Assembly (NCBI GenBank): GCA_903632075.3
Contig: CAHIKZ030000391.1
Coordinates: 617,501 to 681,500, forward strand
Reading direction: 5' to 3'
DNA length: 64,000 bases
Source: Acanthosepion pharaonis
Lineage: Eukaryota > Mollusca > Cephalopoda > Sepiida > Sepiidae
The notes below the pieces were generated by a model, which did not search any database, was not told where the DNA came from, and worked only from the letters and a program-made list of their open reading frames with translations. Positions 45,809-58,009 of the stretch are shown here, in pieces (the stretch's first letter is position 1; every line of letters starts with the position of its first letter). The position numbers and the translations under genes are program-made.

Positions 45809-46344
45809 TAGAGGGAAAATGTGAGTGAAAACGAGGAAGACTTCGTAATGCATATAAGTAAGTGGATATTCAGAAAGTAGAGAAATAACGAATGCGAATT
45901 GTCGCGAGAAGGCGAGGGTAGGAAGTGTCTGATATTAACAGATGATTAAATAGTTTGATCGATGAGTGGTTCCGGCAGCCGAATGGTTTATTAAGACGAC
46001 ATTCGACGCATAACTTGCATGATATTCCGTGCAGAACAAGTAAAGGCATTCTTTGCTCAAGATGCAGACTGTCCAATCTTCCATTTGCAATTCGCTAGCC
46101 CGGAGACAAGTAGACAATGTCAGCGACGAAATCCCATTCATAGACGAGATCTCATTCTGGGAGGAGAATGTTTAATGAATTATATGTAAGGACAGTGGAA
46201 CTGACAAAGCAGCAACAGCTGTGACGAAAATTCTCTTAGGTTGCGTCATAAATAATTTCCGTTTTTGTTCATTAACTTTCACCTGAAAAAATAAAATTCC
46301 ATCAAAACTGATTGTATTAAATATTCCCCATTTATTTGTTAATA
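45356..46344. other. Unassigned with one TA array
   Basis: (TA)n at 45743-45805. Short frames at 45.49-45.68 kb and 45.87-46.14 kb carry no motif. Confidence 0.35.
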
Positions 46345-46346
46345 AA

Positions 46347-46730
46347 TGCGCGTGGCCCAGTGATTAGAACGTTCGCTTTCTTTCCATGAGACCCGGGTTC
46401 GATTTTTTAAGAAGGAGACTTCCGGATGTTATCGCTTTAGAGGGAGACACTATCGTAGCGTGCGTCACCTTTAGAAAGGGCCTGACCCAAGCGTTTGAAT
46501 TAAATTGGGTAGACAGAAAACATGGGGCTGTCGATAGCTGTGTTGTCACAATCATAGTGGCCGAGAGTTTGAGTGCGCTGGTGTTGTTCAGATTGTTGAT
46601 CATTCTAGATAATACGCTCTATCCCAGAAACTGCAACTAAGTTCTGCTCAGCATAGTTGCCGTATAAAACACAGGTTGGCTCAGAGGGTGTTGAAGAAAC
46701 ACAAATGTGCCTGCGCGAGGGTCTGCAATA
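46347..46730 (+). repeat. tRNA-derived SINE
   Basis: A-box-like GTGGCCCAGTGATTAG near 46351 and B-box-like GGGTTCGATTTT at 46394-46405. Body and tail (CAGAAACTGCAACTAAGTTC, then acacaggtt) match 28.37-28.75 kb. Confidence 0.75.
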
Positions 46731-47166
46731 GGGATTGGCTAGGGTATCCTCGAATACGAATGGCCAGCTATTGTTTGTAATGACTTGTCATTTTTCAAGA
46801 TGCTCTTCATTAGATTTTGTGGAAAAAGAAATACGATATTTCTGACACGAAAAACGTTATCAACGGTCTCTTCAGAGCGATGTTCATTGTTTTATATTAA
46901 ACGACCGTTAAGTAAAACAGTGAAATCTTAACAATGTGGGGTAAGCAGATAACGACTTGTTAGAAGAAGGCGAGAAGAAAAGACTGTCAACTGCAAGAAG
47001 ATTGAAAATGTGGCCATTAGCAAGAGAAAAATAACGAAAGATTTTGGTTGTACTTCAAAGTAGAAGATTCTAAACTGTTCTAGAACATTCTCAGTAACTC
47101 TATTGCAACCTTCAGTTTAATATTGGAACATTCTGCAGTCACTGTTCACTGATAACGGTTCTAATA
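46731..47166. other. Unassigned, likely 5' part of the Tc1 copy
   Basis: No clear inverted repeat partner; the element that follows is truncated at its right. Confidence 0.3.
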
Positions 47167-47995
47167 ATGGCTAGACGTAACGAAATGACATGTGCTCAAA
47201 AAGAGCTAATTATTAAGCTATGGAATAATGGAAAAAGTTACTGGAACATCTCCAGTGATACGAACATACCTTTTTCAGCAATTGGTTCTTTTATTGCAAG
47301 AATTAAAAAAAACGTAATACTTTTGAGAAAAAAGGCAGACCCGGTGCTCCCAGGATGATCTTTCCCAAATTACGAAGAAAGTTGATGTGACAGGTCCAAA
47401 ATAACCCAATGGCCATCAGACAAGACCTTCAGAATGATCTGAGTTTGTCAGGAGTTAACGTAACTAAGCAAACGATTAGTAATGAACTACGCAGAGACGT
47501 TATAAAGTCGCTCTCCCCAAGAAGGACACCACTCCTTCTGAAACGGCATAGAGATGTCAGGTTGTAATTTGCGACAGAGCATAAAGATAAGGAAAATTCT
47601 TATTGGAAGAGTTCTTTGGACAGATGAGAGTAAAATTGAGTTGTTCGGTCGCAATTCCCTAAATCATGTATGGAGCAAAGACGGTGAAGCATACGCACCC
47701 AAGAACACCATACCAACTGTCAATTTTGGTCGGGGTAGTATAATGGTTTGGGGCTGATTTTCGGTGAGAGGTGTTGGCAAACTAGCAATTATAGACGGTA
47801 GAATGAATGCAGAAAATATCAACAAATCCTAAGCGAATATTTATCGCTTCCTGTAGAGAATCTTGGGTTTCCTCCTGATTGGATCTTCCAGCATGAAAAT
47901 GATCGCAAGCATACTGCTAAGAGTATGAAGAGTTGGCTTGTTAATAACAATATTAACATCTTACAATGGCTCAGTAAATCGCCGGATTTGAATTA
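47167..47995 (+). pseudogene. Tc1-like transposase, truncated
   Basis: The ATG at 47167 opens MARRNEMTCAQKELIIKLW and a helix-turn-helix (GKSYWNISSDTNIPFSAIGS) related to the transposase at 4.88 kb. VLWTDESKIELFG near 47620 holds the first Asp, and NFGRGSIMVWG ends at a stop near 47757. The second-Asp block reads FQHENDRKHTAKS, with Glu where Asp is expected. The frame breaks off inside SPDLN at 47995, before the catalytic Glu, where a different element starts. Confidence 0.85.
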
Positions 47996-47999
47996 TTAT

Positions 48000-48235
48000 G
48001 CGCTGGACGGACAGACAGTCCATGCAAGTACGCGCGCAAAGACTTTTAGTATTAAATAGATAGATGAGAGGTTTAAGCCTTTATTATAATAACTAAGGAT
48101 TTTCCTACAATACGCCGTACGTGTATAAGAAAATTACAAATATTATATTAAACAAAAATTATTCAAAAATATTTTCATAATTTCTCGCGGAACACCGAGC
48201 GACCACTTGCGGAAACCTAAAGTTGACAACCACTG
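48000..48235 (-). mobile_element. hAT-like terminus, truncated
   Basis: On the minus strand the segment starts CAGTGGTTGTCAACTTTAGG at 48235, the characteristic start of many hAT transposon termini, then AT-rich sequence. It ends at the Tc1 break, so no opposite terminus or 8-bp duplication can be checked. Confidence 0.55.
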
Positions 48236-49560
48236 TTCTAAAGAAAAGGACAGAATGATGAACTGCTGTGTAATTTGAATCCCTTTATATGGCAGCGGGT
48301 GCTGAACAGTTGCCCCAAAGATGAAGAGACATCAGGCAACAGACAAGATATTCTACAGGAGGACGTTGAGAATACCATAGACACAACAGCTGAGCAACTT
48401 ATAAACTAGAAAGAAAATGGAAAGAACAAGGACACTTATATTTCGGACCAGAAAGATACGGTCAAAATTGTAGTTTAAATTCGAGAGACTGGCCTAAATT
48501 AGTAGGTGCTAATCAGAATCTGCAATTTAAAATTAGAAAGTGAAAAAGTGTAGATGTTGTATTCGACGTATTATTGTCACGCCGTCTTTCGTACACTGCA
48601 TATTAATATTCTTTCAAAGCTCGTGGTCACCGTGATTTTGCGTTAATTTGTCAGTTACAAAAACAATATGGCTTCCTCACGAGATACATTTTTACGTACG
48701 GGCGTCCATGAGGTAAGTTTTTTTTCAAACTACACCCCACCACCCCGATCTCATGATCACATCTCATGTTACATAGTCATCCATCCATCTGGGCGGGTGT
48801 CGCTCTCTTTCCGCAGTGTTTGGACCTGAGCCTCTTGAGAACTTCTCCCATTGTCTGCATCATTCTCTGAATCCTCCTGAATCACTCAAAGGACAAGATC
48901 TCTTGGCATAACATCCACCTCAACATTGTTGCTCGACTGCGCCCCGGTAACCGTTCCTCTTGTCCATTTTGTCGTGCTGCGGACTCCAGTTGGCTTGAAT
49001 CAAACATCCTCTCCAATCCGTACAGATTCAGACCCGTCAGAGTGTGTTAAATATGATCTAACTCTAGGATGTCTCCATTGGTGTGTGTAAATTGCTTTGT
49101 GCGGCAGAGTGTCTTCACGTTGGCCAGATTTTAGATTTCAAACTAATAAATTTTTTTGGTTATATTATGAAGAAAAACGGCTCGGAGAATTTGACACTCA
49201 CTGGACATAGGGAAGAGCGACAGGTAGTAACATAAACTTAGCTAACGACTATAGCAAATGACAGAACAGGGGTTGGGAAGGATCTTAGGGAGACAAATAT
49301 TGATTTCAGATCCAATGGGTAGAAATGTTTTGGATAGACACGACTGCTGACGATCTACAAGAACATAGGACATAAAAAGAAGTAATATTGGTATGAAAGG
49401 ATACATTATACACTGGTATATACTTTAAGCGGTCAACTAAACAAAAATAAAAACAAACAAAAAACAAAACAATAAAGCAAATATAGATAAGATGAATGTT
49501 CGAAATTATAAACAATTGGATTAAAATTATTCAGTGTATGTAAATAGGAAAATTCAATTA
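48236..49560. other. Unassigned 1.3 kb with a possible small exon
   Basis: At 48668-48712 an ATG in a reasonable context opens 15 codons (MASSRDTFLRTGVHE) ending at GTAAGT, a consensus splice donor. CT-rich sequence with short frames follows at 48.77-49.1 kb. No downstream exon is recognised and no conserved domain is visible, so this is only a candidate. Confidence 0.25.
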
Positions 49561-49565
49561 TCCAT

Positions 49566-49578
49566 TTCCAAATGACTT

Positions 49579-49633
<55 letters not shown>

Positions 49634-49777
49634 TAATAATAACCAATGAGAAATATAATATAATTTCCTTACTAATCAATAATTGATTATCCTAACCAAA
49701 TTTTTGCCTATATTTTGTCTTAAAATATGTGCTTATCTCCAAAAAGCAGTCAACCAGAGAATAAACAAGTCTTCACA

Positions 49778-49830
<53 letters not shown>

Positions 49831-49905
49831 ATATATATATATATATTTTTTTTTTTGTAATATATTTATATGTGTGTGTGTGAGATATATATATAGCTCT
49901 TAGAG
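49566..49905. repeat. (ATA)n, (TA)n and (TG)n tracts
   Basis: ATA repeats near 49583-49631, (TA)n 49783-49814 followed by (TG)n, then a second TATA/TGTG alternation to 49900. Confidence 0.9.
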
Positions 49906-50182
49906 TCATTGATTCAACAATGGAATGAATTATTAAATTTATACTTGCATGGAATGCCAAATATTTCTGCGGCATTAATCAAGGCTAAAGGAGGATATTT
50001 TGACGAGAGCAAAATTTAATAATGAAATTTTTTTTTGTCGTTTTGTCATATTAAAATTTCTTATAAAAACTTCTGTCTCACTTTCGTTGTACCCATGTAT
50101 AATAATTTTCTGTCATTTAAATACTTTGGGGGCCAATTTAAAAAAAAATGGGTGGCCTCATACCTTTTGAACTCTAGTGTAT
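49898..50182 (+). mobile_element. 3' end of a Tc1/mariner-type element
   Basis: The frame LIQQWNELLNLYLHGMPNIS followed by AALIKAKGGYFDES and a stop near 50018 resembles the C-terminus of Tc1/mariner transposases. About 165 bp further lies ggtggcctcatacctttt then gaactctagtg and TATA, a plausible transposon terminus at TA. Confidence 0.5.
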
Positions 50183-50209
50183 ATATATAAAATTATTTAT
50201 CGTCACATC

Positions 50210-50210
<1 letters not shown>

Positions 50211-50262
<52 letters not shown>
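50211..50262. repeat. (TA)n array
   Basis: About 26 TA steps. Confidence 0.95.
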
Positions 50263-50267
<5 letters not shown>

Positions 50268-50534
50268 TTCCATATTCGTCATAGAGAAAACTCCTTTTCT
50301 TAATGTGTTGTGTTCGTTTGTTACGAACAGAATATTTAGTTTACAAGATTTTTTTTCTATTTCATCGAAGCAGACGCTAAACAGCTGAGAGTGTAATCAC
50401 CGCCTCTTCCTTTCTCTCAATCACTGAAACCAAGCAGTGTCTCTTTTATTACCTTTCTTTTCTTCCTCATCTTCAAAACGGAATAATCCATTATTTAAGA
50501 GGTATTATCAGGATGTACCCTATGCGCTTACTAA

Positions 50535-51310
50535 CTGCTTACTTACTGTTCTCTTTCTCCCCTCTGGTGACGTTGGCGTAGATGACTATGAAGACCCAGC
50601 CTCCTCCTCCTGAAGAGTCGTGAGCAGGAGTCACAGAGGAGTGTGGGTGTTGGATGCAGCTGGGCGATTCGGCCACTCCTGACATCACTTCGCAGATTCT
50701 CTTCATGTTGACGGTTGGACTCGAGAAAGTTTCGCCCCCCCTGCTCGGATGGTCCTATGCCAGGAAGGTCAATTTACAGCAACGGTTTCCCAGGTCTCAG
50801 GGTCGATGTTGGGTGTGCGAGGGATCTCTTCTTCAACGTCGTGTTGTGCATTCGCTTAACCTCTTATCTCTGGCGAGTTCTTCAAACAGGATGATACGTG
50901 GGCGTCGAGTGGGATGCGTTCTCGACATGTGGCCAGACCATCGTAGGCGATGTTGAAGGATAGTAACTTCAATGCTGGGGAGAGTTGCCCGAAATAGGAC
51001 CTCGTTGATGGTGATGCGGTCCTCCCAACTGATGCAAAGGATTTTTTTGAGCTTCGTTTGCTGGAACCGCTTCAGACGTTTCATGTCCCAACGACACAAA
51101 GTCCATGTCATGCAGGACGGACAGTCAGGTAGACATTGCTGAAGACCACATAGGGGAGCGATCCGTGCGCGGTATGAGCCACTTTTATAAAAAAAGCGGC
51201 TCATACTGTTGTCAAGTCTCTCTGGCAGGTGACATTATTCGAGATGCTGCTGCCAAGGAAGCGAAATTCATCAACAAATTCTACCGGCCGACCGGCCGTC
51301 GATGTTGAAG
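50535..51310 (-). pseudogene. LINE 3' end with zinc-finger tail
   Basis: Reading leftward from 51310: VDEFRFLGSS-like start of the RT thumb, CMTWTLCRWDMKRLKRFQQT, KILCISWEDRITINEVL, then ATLPSIEVTILQHRLRWSGH. The tail near 50620-50540 has CDSCSRLFRRRRLGLHSHLR with C2H2-like spacing. Stops and frameshifts are present, but 50833-51204 is open for 123 codons. Same broad LINE group as 22.9-28 kb. Confidence 0.85.
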
Positions 51311-52094
51311 CTGACGTCCGGCTTTTATTAAGGAACAAAAGAACAAGCGGAATCTTTAAGTGATTCTTAAACTGGTTTAATTACCAAAATTATATACCAA
51401 ACTAATTAGCGCAAGCAAAATTGGGTTACTTTGCACATAGGCTATTATCGTTGCTTGTATATATTTAAATATAGAGATATAAACGACATATCTGTGGAGC
51501 GAAGACGGAAATTAACCGGTCAAACATCAAATAAGAAAAAAATGATTTCTGAGTCAGAGTATTCGCACATTCTTCGAGTCAATAAAATAATGATTTCAAA
51601 ATAAATATTTAACATTATTCAATAAATTGTTCTTTGTAATACTTTGTAACCCTCTTGAAGATTATTTAAGCATACTTTCTAAACCAGAAAAAAACAGTAA
51701 GGAGATACTACAGCAGTTCACGATGAGCTTGGCTTATTATAAATTCCCTTATTTTCTCACCAAGCTACGTGACACTTACGCTTTCCTCCTCACTTCCTCT
51801 CTTCCCTCTTTCTCACACATACTTGCAAAGAAATCACATTTATTTTCATTTTAACAAACAACTTTAATTCATAGACGCTACGAAAAATTTAGTTGTTAAA
51901 AAAACATGGACATAGAAATATCTGATATATTAATATTTAAACACCTTTTTAGATTTTCGGTTGATTCAAACCCGCAACATATCATTTAATAATATTTTTC
52001 ATGGAAAATGGAGAAGTCGTATGTTACTTTCAACCACGCTGTTCCTGAAAACACTTCACCTCAAATAAATATATATATATATATATATATATAT

Positions 52095-52129
<35 letters not shown>

Positions 52130-52761
52130 CAAAGACTAATGTTATATAGCAGTTGTCTTGTCTCGTGGGAGACTATTGCTGACGAAAAGAAAATCAACAA
52201 ATATTGCTCAGATTAAAGCAATTCTCTGGAGATATCTGACCTTTGATCTCCCCAATTATAACACCATTTAACAAAAGTACACGGCATCGATTCTAATCAG
52301 AGTCAGGTTATGATCGATAATAGAACGATACGCAACTAATACAAAAAATAAATAAATAAATAAATGAATAACAAGTAAATTTTTTGGAAGCTCTCCACAT
52401 TAAACGGTAGGCATCCACCGTCAATACAATATTGTATACTGTATACGTATTAAATACCTATGAGCCGTAAGATCAGTTTGGTCACGTGGCATTAAAATCT
52501 ATCCCAGAAGCATAGCATATTGACGTATGTTCATTTCAAACTCCAGAGCGTTAACAGCGTAAGAGCTTCTTTTGATTTCTACTTTCTTTACTTGAACATG
52601 ACCAATGTTGGCCGAAAGGACTCAGAATATTATACGCAATTTCTGCAATATTCAATATAATTTTTCACCTGAAATAAAAACGACATTTTCGGCGCCTAAA
52701 CTGAAGAGACTCATGAAAAGTTTCCATATCTATCCTCTCATATTTAAACGAATGTTTGCAG

Positions 52762-52763
<2 letters not shown>
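51311..52763. other. Unassigned AT-rich DNA
   Basis: TA tracts at 52071-52127 and (AAAT)n at 52345-52366. Frames of up to 75 codons show no motif. Confidence 0.4.
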
Positions 52764-52819
<56 letters not shown>

Positions 52820-53017
52820 TAATAATCTTATAAGTATATTTCGGTATAAAATGAAAGAACCAAGAACATGTACGTCAGCCGAAAATAATCGTCTAGCATT
52901 CAAGTCCGAAGTCCAAAGAAAAAAAAAGAACCGATACGTATAAGCAAAAGACTTAATACAGTGCTCAATACGTTAAGTAGACCAGACCTCAATAAAATTT
53001 AGGTAAATTAATTTATT

Positions 53018-53048
<31 letters not shown>

Positions 53049-53130
53049 AATTAAATAAATTAATATATATATATATATTGGACTTGCCATATGTATGTTG
53101 TTCAGAGTCTGTCTATATTGTTGAGATGAG
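52764..53130. repeat. TA arrays, one palindromic
   Basis: (TA)n at 52764-52816 and 53021-53080. The latter lies in an inverted context (aatttatttagttta and taaattaaataaatt). Confidence 0.85.
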
Positions 53131-53154
53131 GTAGTACGTACAGTATTTACATTA

Positions 53155-53400
53155 GTCCGACTATTGTTCTCATCTTTGTCGCCATATTTGTACGCTCCGG
53201 CCTTCTTCAGGTGGTTAGAATTTCGAACTGGGGTAGACTGTTCTAGTTCCACGTGTCAGTTATCTCCTGCTAGTTTTCTCCACTGCCTTAACCGGGTATT
53301 GAACTCATACTCTTTGGGTTTGTCACTGGATCTAACCAACGCCTTTATCCACTGTGCCATGTGTCCTTGAGGACATCTGGGTATGAATTCATATTGCAAT
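53155..53400 (-). repeat. SINE with tRNA-like head and Penelope-type tail
   Basis: Minus strand: TGGCACAGTGGATA (A-box, 53346-53359) and GAGTTCAATACC (B-box, 53295-53306), then a body and the tail ACCTGAAGAAGGCCGGAGCG. Only the first half of the hairpin tail is kept here. The same composite occurs at 58.03-58.30 kb. Confidence 0.7.
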
Positions 53401-53534
53401 TTTGCTCTTATCATTGCATTTTTTTTACCAGAGCTCATATTGTAACTTTGTTATCATTGCTTTTCTCTGGCACTACTTATTACTGGTTCCCATATTGTAT
53501 TTATTTCTATGCTTGGTCGGCTCTGTGTGCCACC

Positions 53535-54915
53535 CTCTGAGTCGCTTCCGTGTAGATATAATTGACCCATTGATCGGAAAGTCTCCTTCATATGTCCGAA
53601 ACTCCGCCCACTTCGTGGAAATAATCAAAGATGCTTACATCCTATCCAACCAGATGGTGAGCTTGGACGTGATGAGTTTGTTCAGTAAGGTACCCACGGA
53701 GGAGGCACTCCCAGTAGTCAGAGACAGATTGACCTCTGACTCTTCCCTAGAAGAACGGACCAGTATTCCAATAGATAATCTGATGGAGATGTTGACTTTC
53801 AGTACACAAACAACACACTTCGGAATGGGATCACACATATATCGACAGGATGAGGGCTTAGCAATGGGCTCGCCATTATCACCAGCAATGGCGAATATAT
53901 ACATGGAATACTTTAAGGAAATGACATTAGAATATATATTTCTAAAGCCAACTATATAGTTAAGGTACGTAGATGACACCTTCATACTCTGGCCACACCA
54001 GGGAGATGTTCAGGTTCTATTGGACCATGTGAACTCAATAAGACCTTCGATACAGTTCACAATGGAGAAAGAGAGTAACAACACACTCCCAATCCTGGAT
54101 GTACTAATATCTCGAACAGAGCATGGGTTCAAGACATCCGTATACCGTAAACAAACATTCACCGGACACTACCTCAATTTCAACTCCCACCATCCATACA
54201 GTGTAAAGAAAGGGATCGTCCGTTGCTTACAACACCGATCAAAAGTCATAAGTGGCGATCCAGAGACGTTAGATAAAGAATTGGTCAGTATAAGTTACAA
54301 AGTAACAACTGCCCTGGGTACATGGCAGCAGCCCCAAAAATCTGGGATAGGCGGATACAAGAGGAGGAGGAGGACAACAACACAGTCTGCCTGCCTTATG
54401 TGAAGAGGTTATCAGAGAAAATACAAAGAATCTGCGGTCCATATAACATTAGGGCAACCTTCAAAAGCGTTACAACACTTCGCAGATATCTCTCTCGAGT
54501 GAGACCTCCCCATAGAGGAGAACATGACTAAAGACTGTGTACGCTATACTGTGCAGCTGCGGAAAGGAATATAAAGGAGAGACAGGCCGACCCCACAAGG
54601 TAAGGCTTCAAGAACACCAGAAAGCTGTAACGCGAGGAGAAGTAGAAAAATTAGGCGTGGCTGACCACATATGGAGAGAGAATCCCTCTATCTGGTGCAA
54701 TGTGGGGGTGGGGCGGCCTCGGGCAGCTGTTCCCGGCGGTACCTATCAGTATAAATTGCCTCATTTGCGACTCTATCCTATGACGAAACCTTCCCTGAGC
54801 GTATTCTATCTAAGACATATTACAAACCGCTCGAGAGTAATTTACACACGGTATTTACTCTGTCTCCCCATTAAGACGAGATGCGAGACAAGGTCAGTTT
54901 TTAAGGTGGGGACCT
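53535..54915 (+). pseudogene. Penelope-like element: RT plus GIY-YIG endonuclease, nearly open
   Basis: RT blocks in order: DPLIGKSPSYVRNSAHFVE (from 53553), motif A VSLDVMSLFSKVP near 53660, motif B GLAMGSPLSPAMANIYME near 53858-53912, motif C RYVDDTF near 53965, then NTLPILDVLISR. A single TAG (53957-53959) interrupts the frame before motif C. A frameshift near 54330 leads to LPYVKRLSEKIQRI, and a second near 54530 leads to the GIY-YIG domain: YAILCSCGKEYKGETGRPHK then VRLQEHQKAV and ADHIW, ending near 54700. Such proteins nick DNA with GIY-YIG and prime reverse transcription. The 5' end is truncated near 53520. Confidence 0.9.
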
Positions 54916-55169
54916 GAGCGCGTACCCCTGGGCTAGGAATAAAATTACCCGAGCCCCCACAGCCGTAGGTTGCACTTGCCTCGTCGCGAGAAGCAATCCC
55001 TCTCTCTGGTGCAATGAGAGGACGCGGCCTCGAACAGCTGTTCCCCAGGGCTGGGCACTTCTCAGTATAATTTTCCTCAGTTGCGACTCTGCACTTTGAC
55101 GGAGTCTCCCCTGAGTGCACTTTGCACAGAGACGCAACTGTGAGATGAGAAATAATGTGTTACAAACTG

Positions 55170-55220
<51 letters not shown>

Positions 55221-55350
55221 CTTACACACTAGGTATTTACTCTGTCTCCCCACTAAGACGAGTTGTAACATAAGGTCAGTTTTTTTAGGTGGGGACCGAG
55301 CGTGTACACCCGAGCTAGGAACAAAAATTGCCCGCTGTTCCCGCAACCGT
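54690..55350. repeat. Tandem duplication of the Penelope 3' segment
   Basis: 54690-54970 and 55000-55350 share tctggtgcaatg, cggcctcg-cagctgttcc, tatttactctgtctcccc and aggtggggacc. The unit is about 320 bp and starts in the last codons of the GIY-YIG frame. The second copy has gained a (GA)n tract at 55171-55218. Confidence 0.8.
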
Positions 55351-55361
55351 CGAGAATCAGC

Positions 55362-56765
55362 AACAAACAGGCATGATATTGATGCTAGGAGTTTTAAGCT
55401 GAAGGTCAACATACTTATGGATCTCATCAATAAAGAGAAATATTTGGACCTGTAAAATGTCCCATGGATTCAATTGAGTGGTAAAAGAGGTGACTACCAC
55501 ATCTACATTTACTTTTATGGCTAAGGGAGACGTTCAATCGAAATGAAATAGATTCTATCATCAGTGCAGAACTTCTTAACCCTAATGAAAATCCAGGGCT
55601 TTTTGAAATAATAAAAAAGACATGATTCATGGACCATGTGGTAATTTTAATTTCAATTGTCCCTGCATGGTTGACAACAGATATACAAAAAGATTTCAAA
55701 GAAAATTTGTCAATCACAGAAAAATGGATACAAATGGCTACCCAAGTTACAGAAGACGAAAGATTGAAAATGGAGGATTTAGGTTCAACCTTAAAAGAAA
55801 TGAACAAAATATAGTAGCAGACAACAAATGGGTTGTTCCCTATAGTCAACTTCTGTGCAAAGCATTCAATGCTTACATTAATGTGGAATTTTGTAACAGT
55901 GTTAAGTCCATAAAGGATGTGTGCAAGTACATAAATAAAGGGAGCGACCAAGCTGTGATTGCCATTGACAACCACAATGAAGTAGAAAAAATTTAAGTCA
56001 GAAAGATACATTTCTAGCAATGAGCCTGCCTTGAAAATTTTTTCATTTAACATTCACAACAGACACCCATCAGTTCAGCACTTGAGTGTTCATCTTTAAA
56101 ATGGACAGTGAATATATTTTATCAAAGACAATGCTCAGGAATTGGTTGAAACTCAAAAAAAAAAAAAAAAAACACCACGCTAATGACATTCTTTAACCTA
56201 TGCAATGTAGATGACTTTGCCAAAACAATTCTCAAAGTATTTAAATATTACACATTCAAATCCAGAAAATTCCACAGAAGAAAACAAGGAGAACCTCATC
56301 CAAGTGAATCTGCTATTAAATGTAGCGATGTACTTGGTCGGGTTTATACAGAAACATCCAAAAAATTCTGAATGCTTCTTTCTTCCACTTCTTCATAATG
56401 TCAGGGGTCCAAGATCTTTTCAAAATTTGAAAACAACCAATGGGGAATATTCTTGAGACGTACAGACAGACATGCATTCAACTTGGCCTTATAGAAAGTG
56501 AAAAGATTTCTTTGTTTTTATGATTGCTACATGATCTTACCAGTTAAATGTCTATCTTTTTTTTCTTCTTTATATTACCAACAATCTAAAGAGATCTCTT
56601 TGCTTTTATGATTGCTACTTGTCAAATTTCAAATCCAATGCATCTGTGGGTGAAACCCCAAGAAACTATGAGTGAAGGCATTGTTCATCATATGCAACAG
56701 GTTCCTCCAGGACTAGCCATACAAATGAAACCGAGGATTGTAAACATTGCACTTTTTCACAAATG
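55362..56765 (+). pseudogene. Helitron Rep/helicase remnant
   Basis: From the left: ARSFKLKVNILMDLINKEKI, a degraded region with an HxH-like PHLH near 55493 (HUH metal site of Rep), NEIDSIISAELLNPNENP, HGPCGNFNFNCPCM (55625), YTKRFQRKFV, KWVVPYSQLLCKAFNAYINV, and VCKYINKGSD near 55920 (Tyr and Lys of the Rep motif). Beyond a poly-A run are YYTFKSRKFHRRKQG, DVLGRVYTE and NVRGPRSFQNLKTTNGEY, then LWVKPQETMSEGIVHHMQQV near 56645. These match the order of Helitron RepHel proteins. The helicase motifs proper and both ends are missing; several frameshifts. Confidence 0.85.
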
Positions 56766-57284
56766 AATGGAATTATTTTTGAAATCTTGTTTCAGAAAAT
56801 CTTCATAGAAAATATTTTTGTTACCCACCCCCACAACACCACCACTTATTTAATTTCATGAAATTTTATTTCAAGTAGAAAAATTGTTTTATTAGTTAAA
56901 AACCGGACTTCTTGGAGAATTTAAATCATCATTTTTTTTAAACAGGACCCCTAGTCACCGTAATCTGCACTGAATTATAAAATTAAAAAAAACAACAATA
57001 AAACTATGACATTATTTAATTTGAAAAGCTTAAAATTCTTTTATAAATTAGATTTATTAAGGACATTGTTGTCTTAGGAAAAAACAAATTCGATGAATAA
57101 TTTATTTTTACAAGAATTGTTTTAATTTTAAAAAAATTTTAATTAAATGATTTAAATCATTTAAAATTTTGCATTACTTCGAGGAGCTTCGTTAATATTG
57201 TTATTAAGTGAAAACTATATTTATGAATCAAAAATTGAAGAGCCTCATTAGATGTCTCTGATCCCCAATATTTTAAATTAAAAG

Positions 57285-57332
<48 letters not shown>

Positions 57333-58009
57333 GTAACGTGCCCCTGTTTTAGGGTATGGTTGCCCATACAGGACTTGATCAGAAAATAAGAGCGATGACT
57401 ATAGTAAATTTAAATTCAACTTTCAATTTGATTACGGAGAACATTTTCCAATATTTTTAAGTACTTTAAAATTACATAAAAAAGGCGCTCACTACTCATT
57501 TTCTTAAATTATGTTTTAGCAGATAAAGTTACCATACGACAACAATGAATCTGTCGACAAATGGTTAAGTGATTTACGATGTGACAATAAGAACTTAATC
57601 ACGCTACAGCTTCTTTTAAAAATCCATTTCTCAATTATTTTAAATTTAAAGTAAGTCATATTTTTTTCAAATCAGCTTAATTAAACTTTAACTCAGTTAA
57701 TATTTCTAAAATAAAGTTTCACAAGTACATATTTTATTTTTTAGAGATTTTTAAATCTCATTTATTTTAAATCTTAGGTATCGACATTTATATCGCAAGA
57801 GTAGAGGTACCTACTATTCATTCTAGTGTTCATTGAAACGGCTGAGAAATCATCGGCTAATTGCCAACAGATTCGAACTTTATAAAATGGTAAATAATAA
57901 GGATTTCCTTATATTTGGTTCATATATTTTTATAATTTAGTAATTTTATGAATAAAAAATTGTTTTCATATTTATTTCATTATAATTTGGTAAATGATAA
58001 ATAGTGCAT

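Noticed and set aside
53635..53985. 116-codon minus-strand frame
   Set aside because: Antisense of the Penelope-like RT.
55427..56053. 208-codon minus-strand frame
   Set aside because: It is the shadow of the Helitron Rep blocks, which match the known family on the plus strand.
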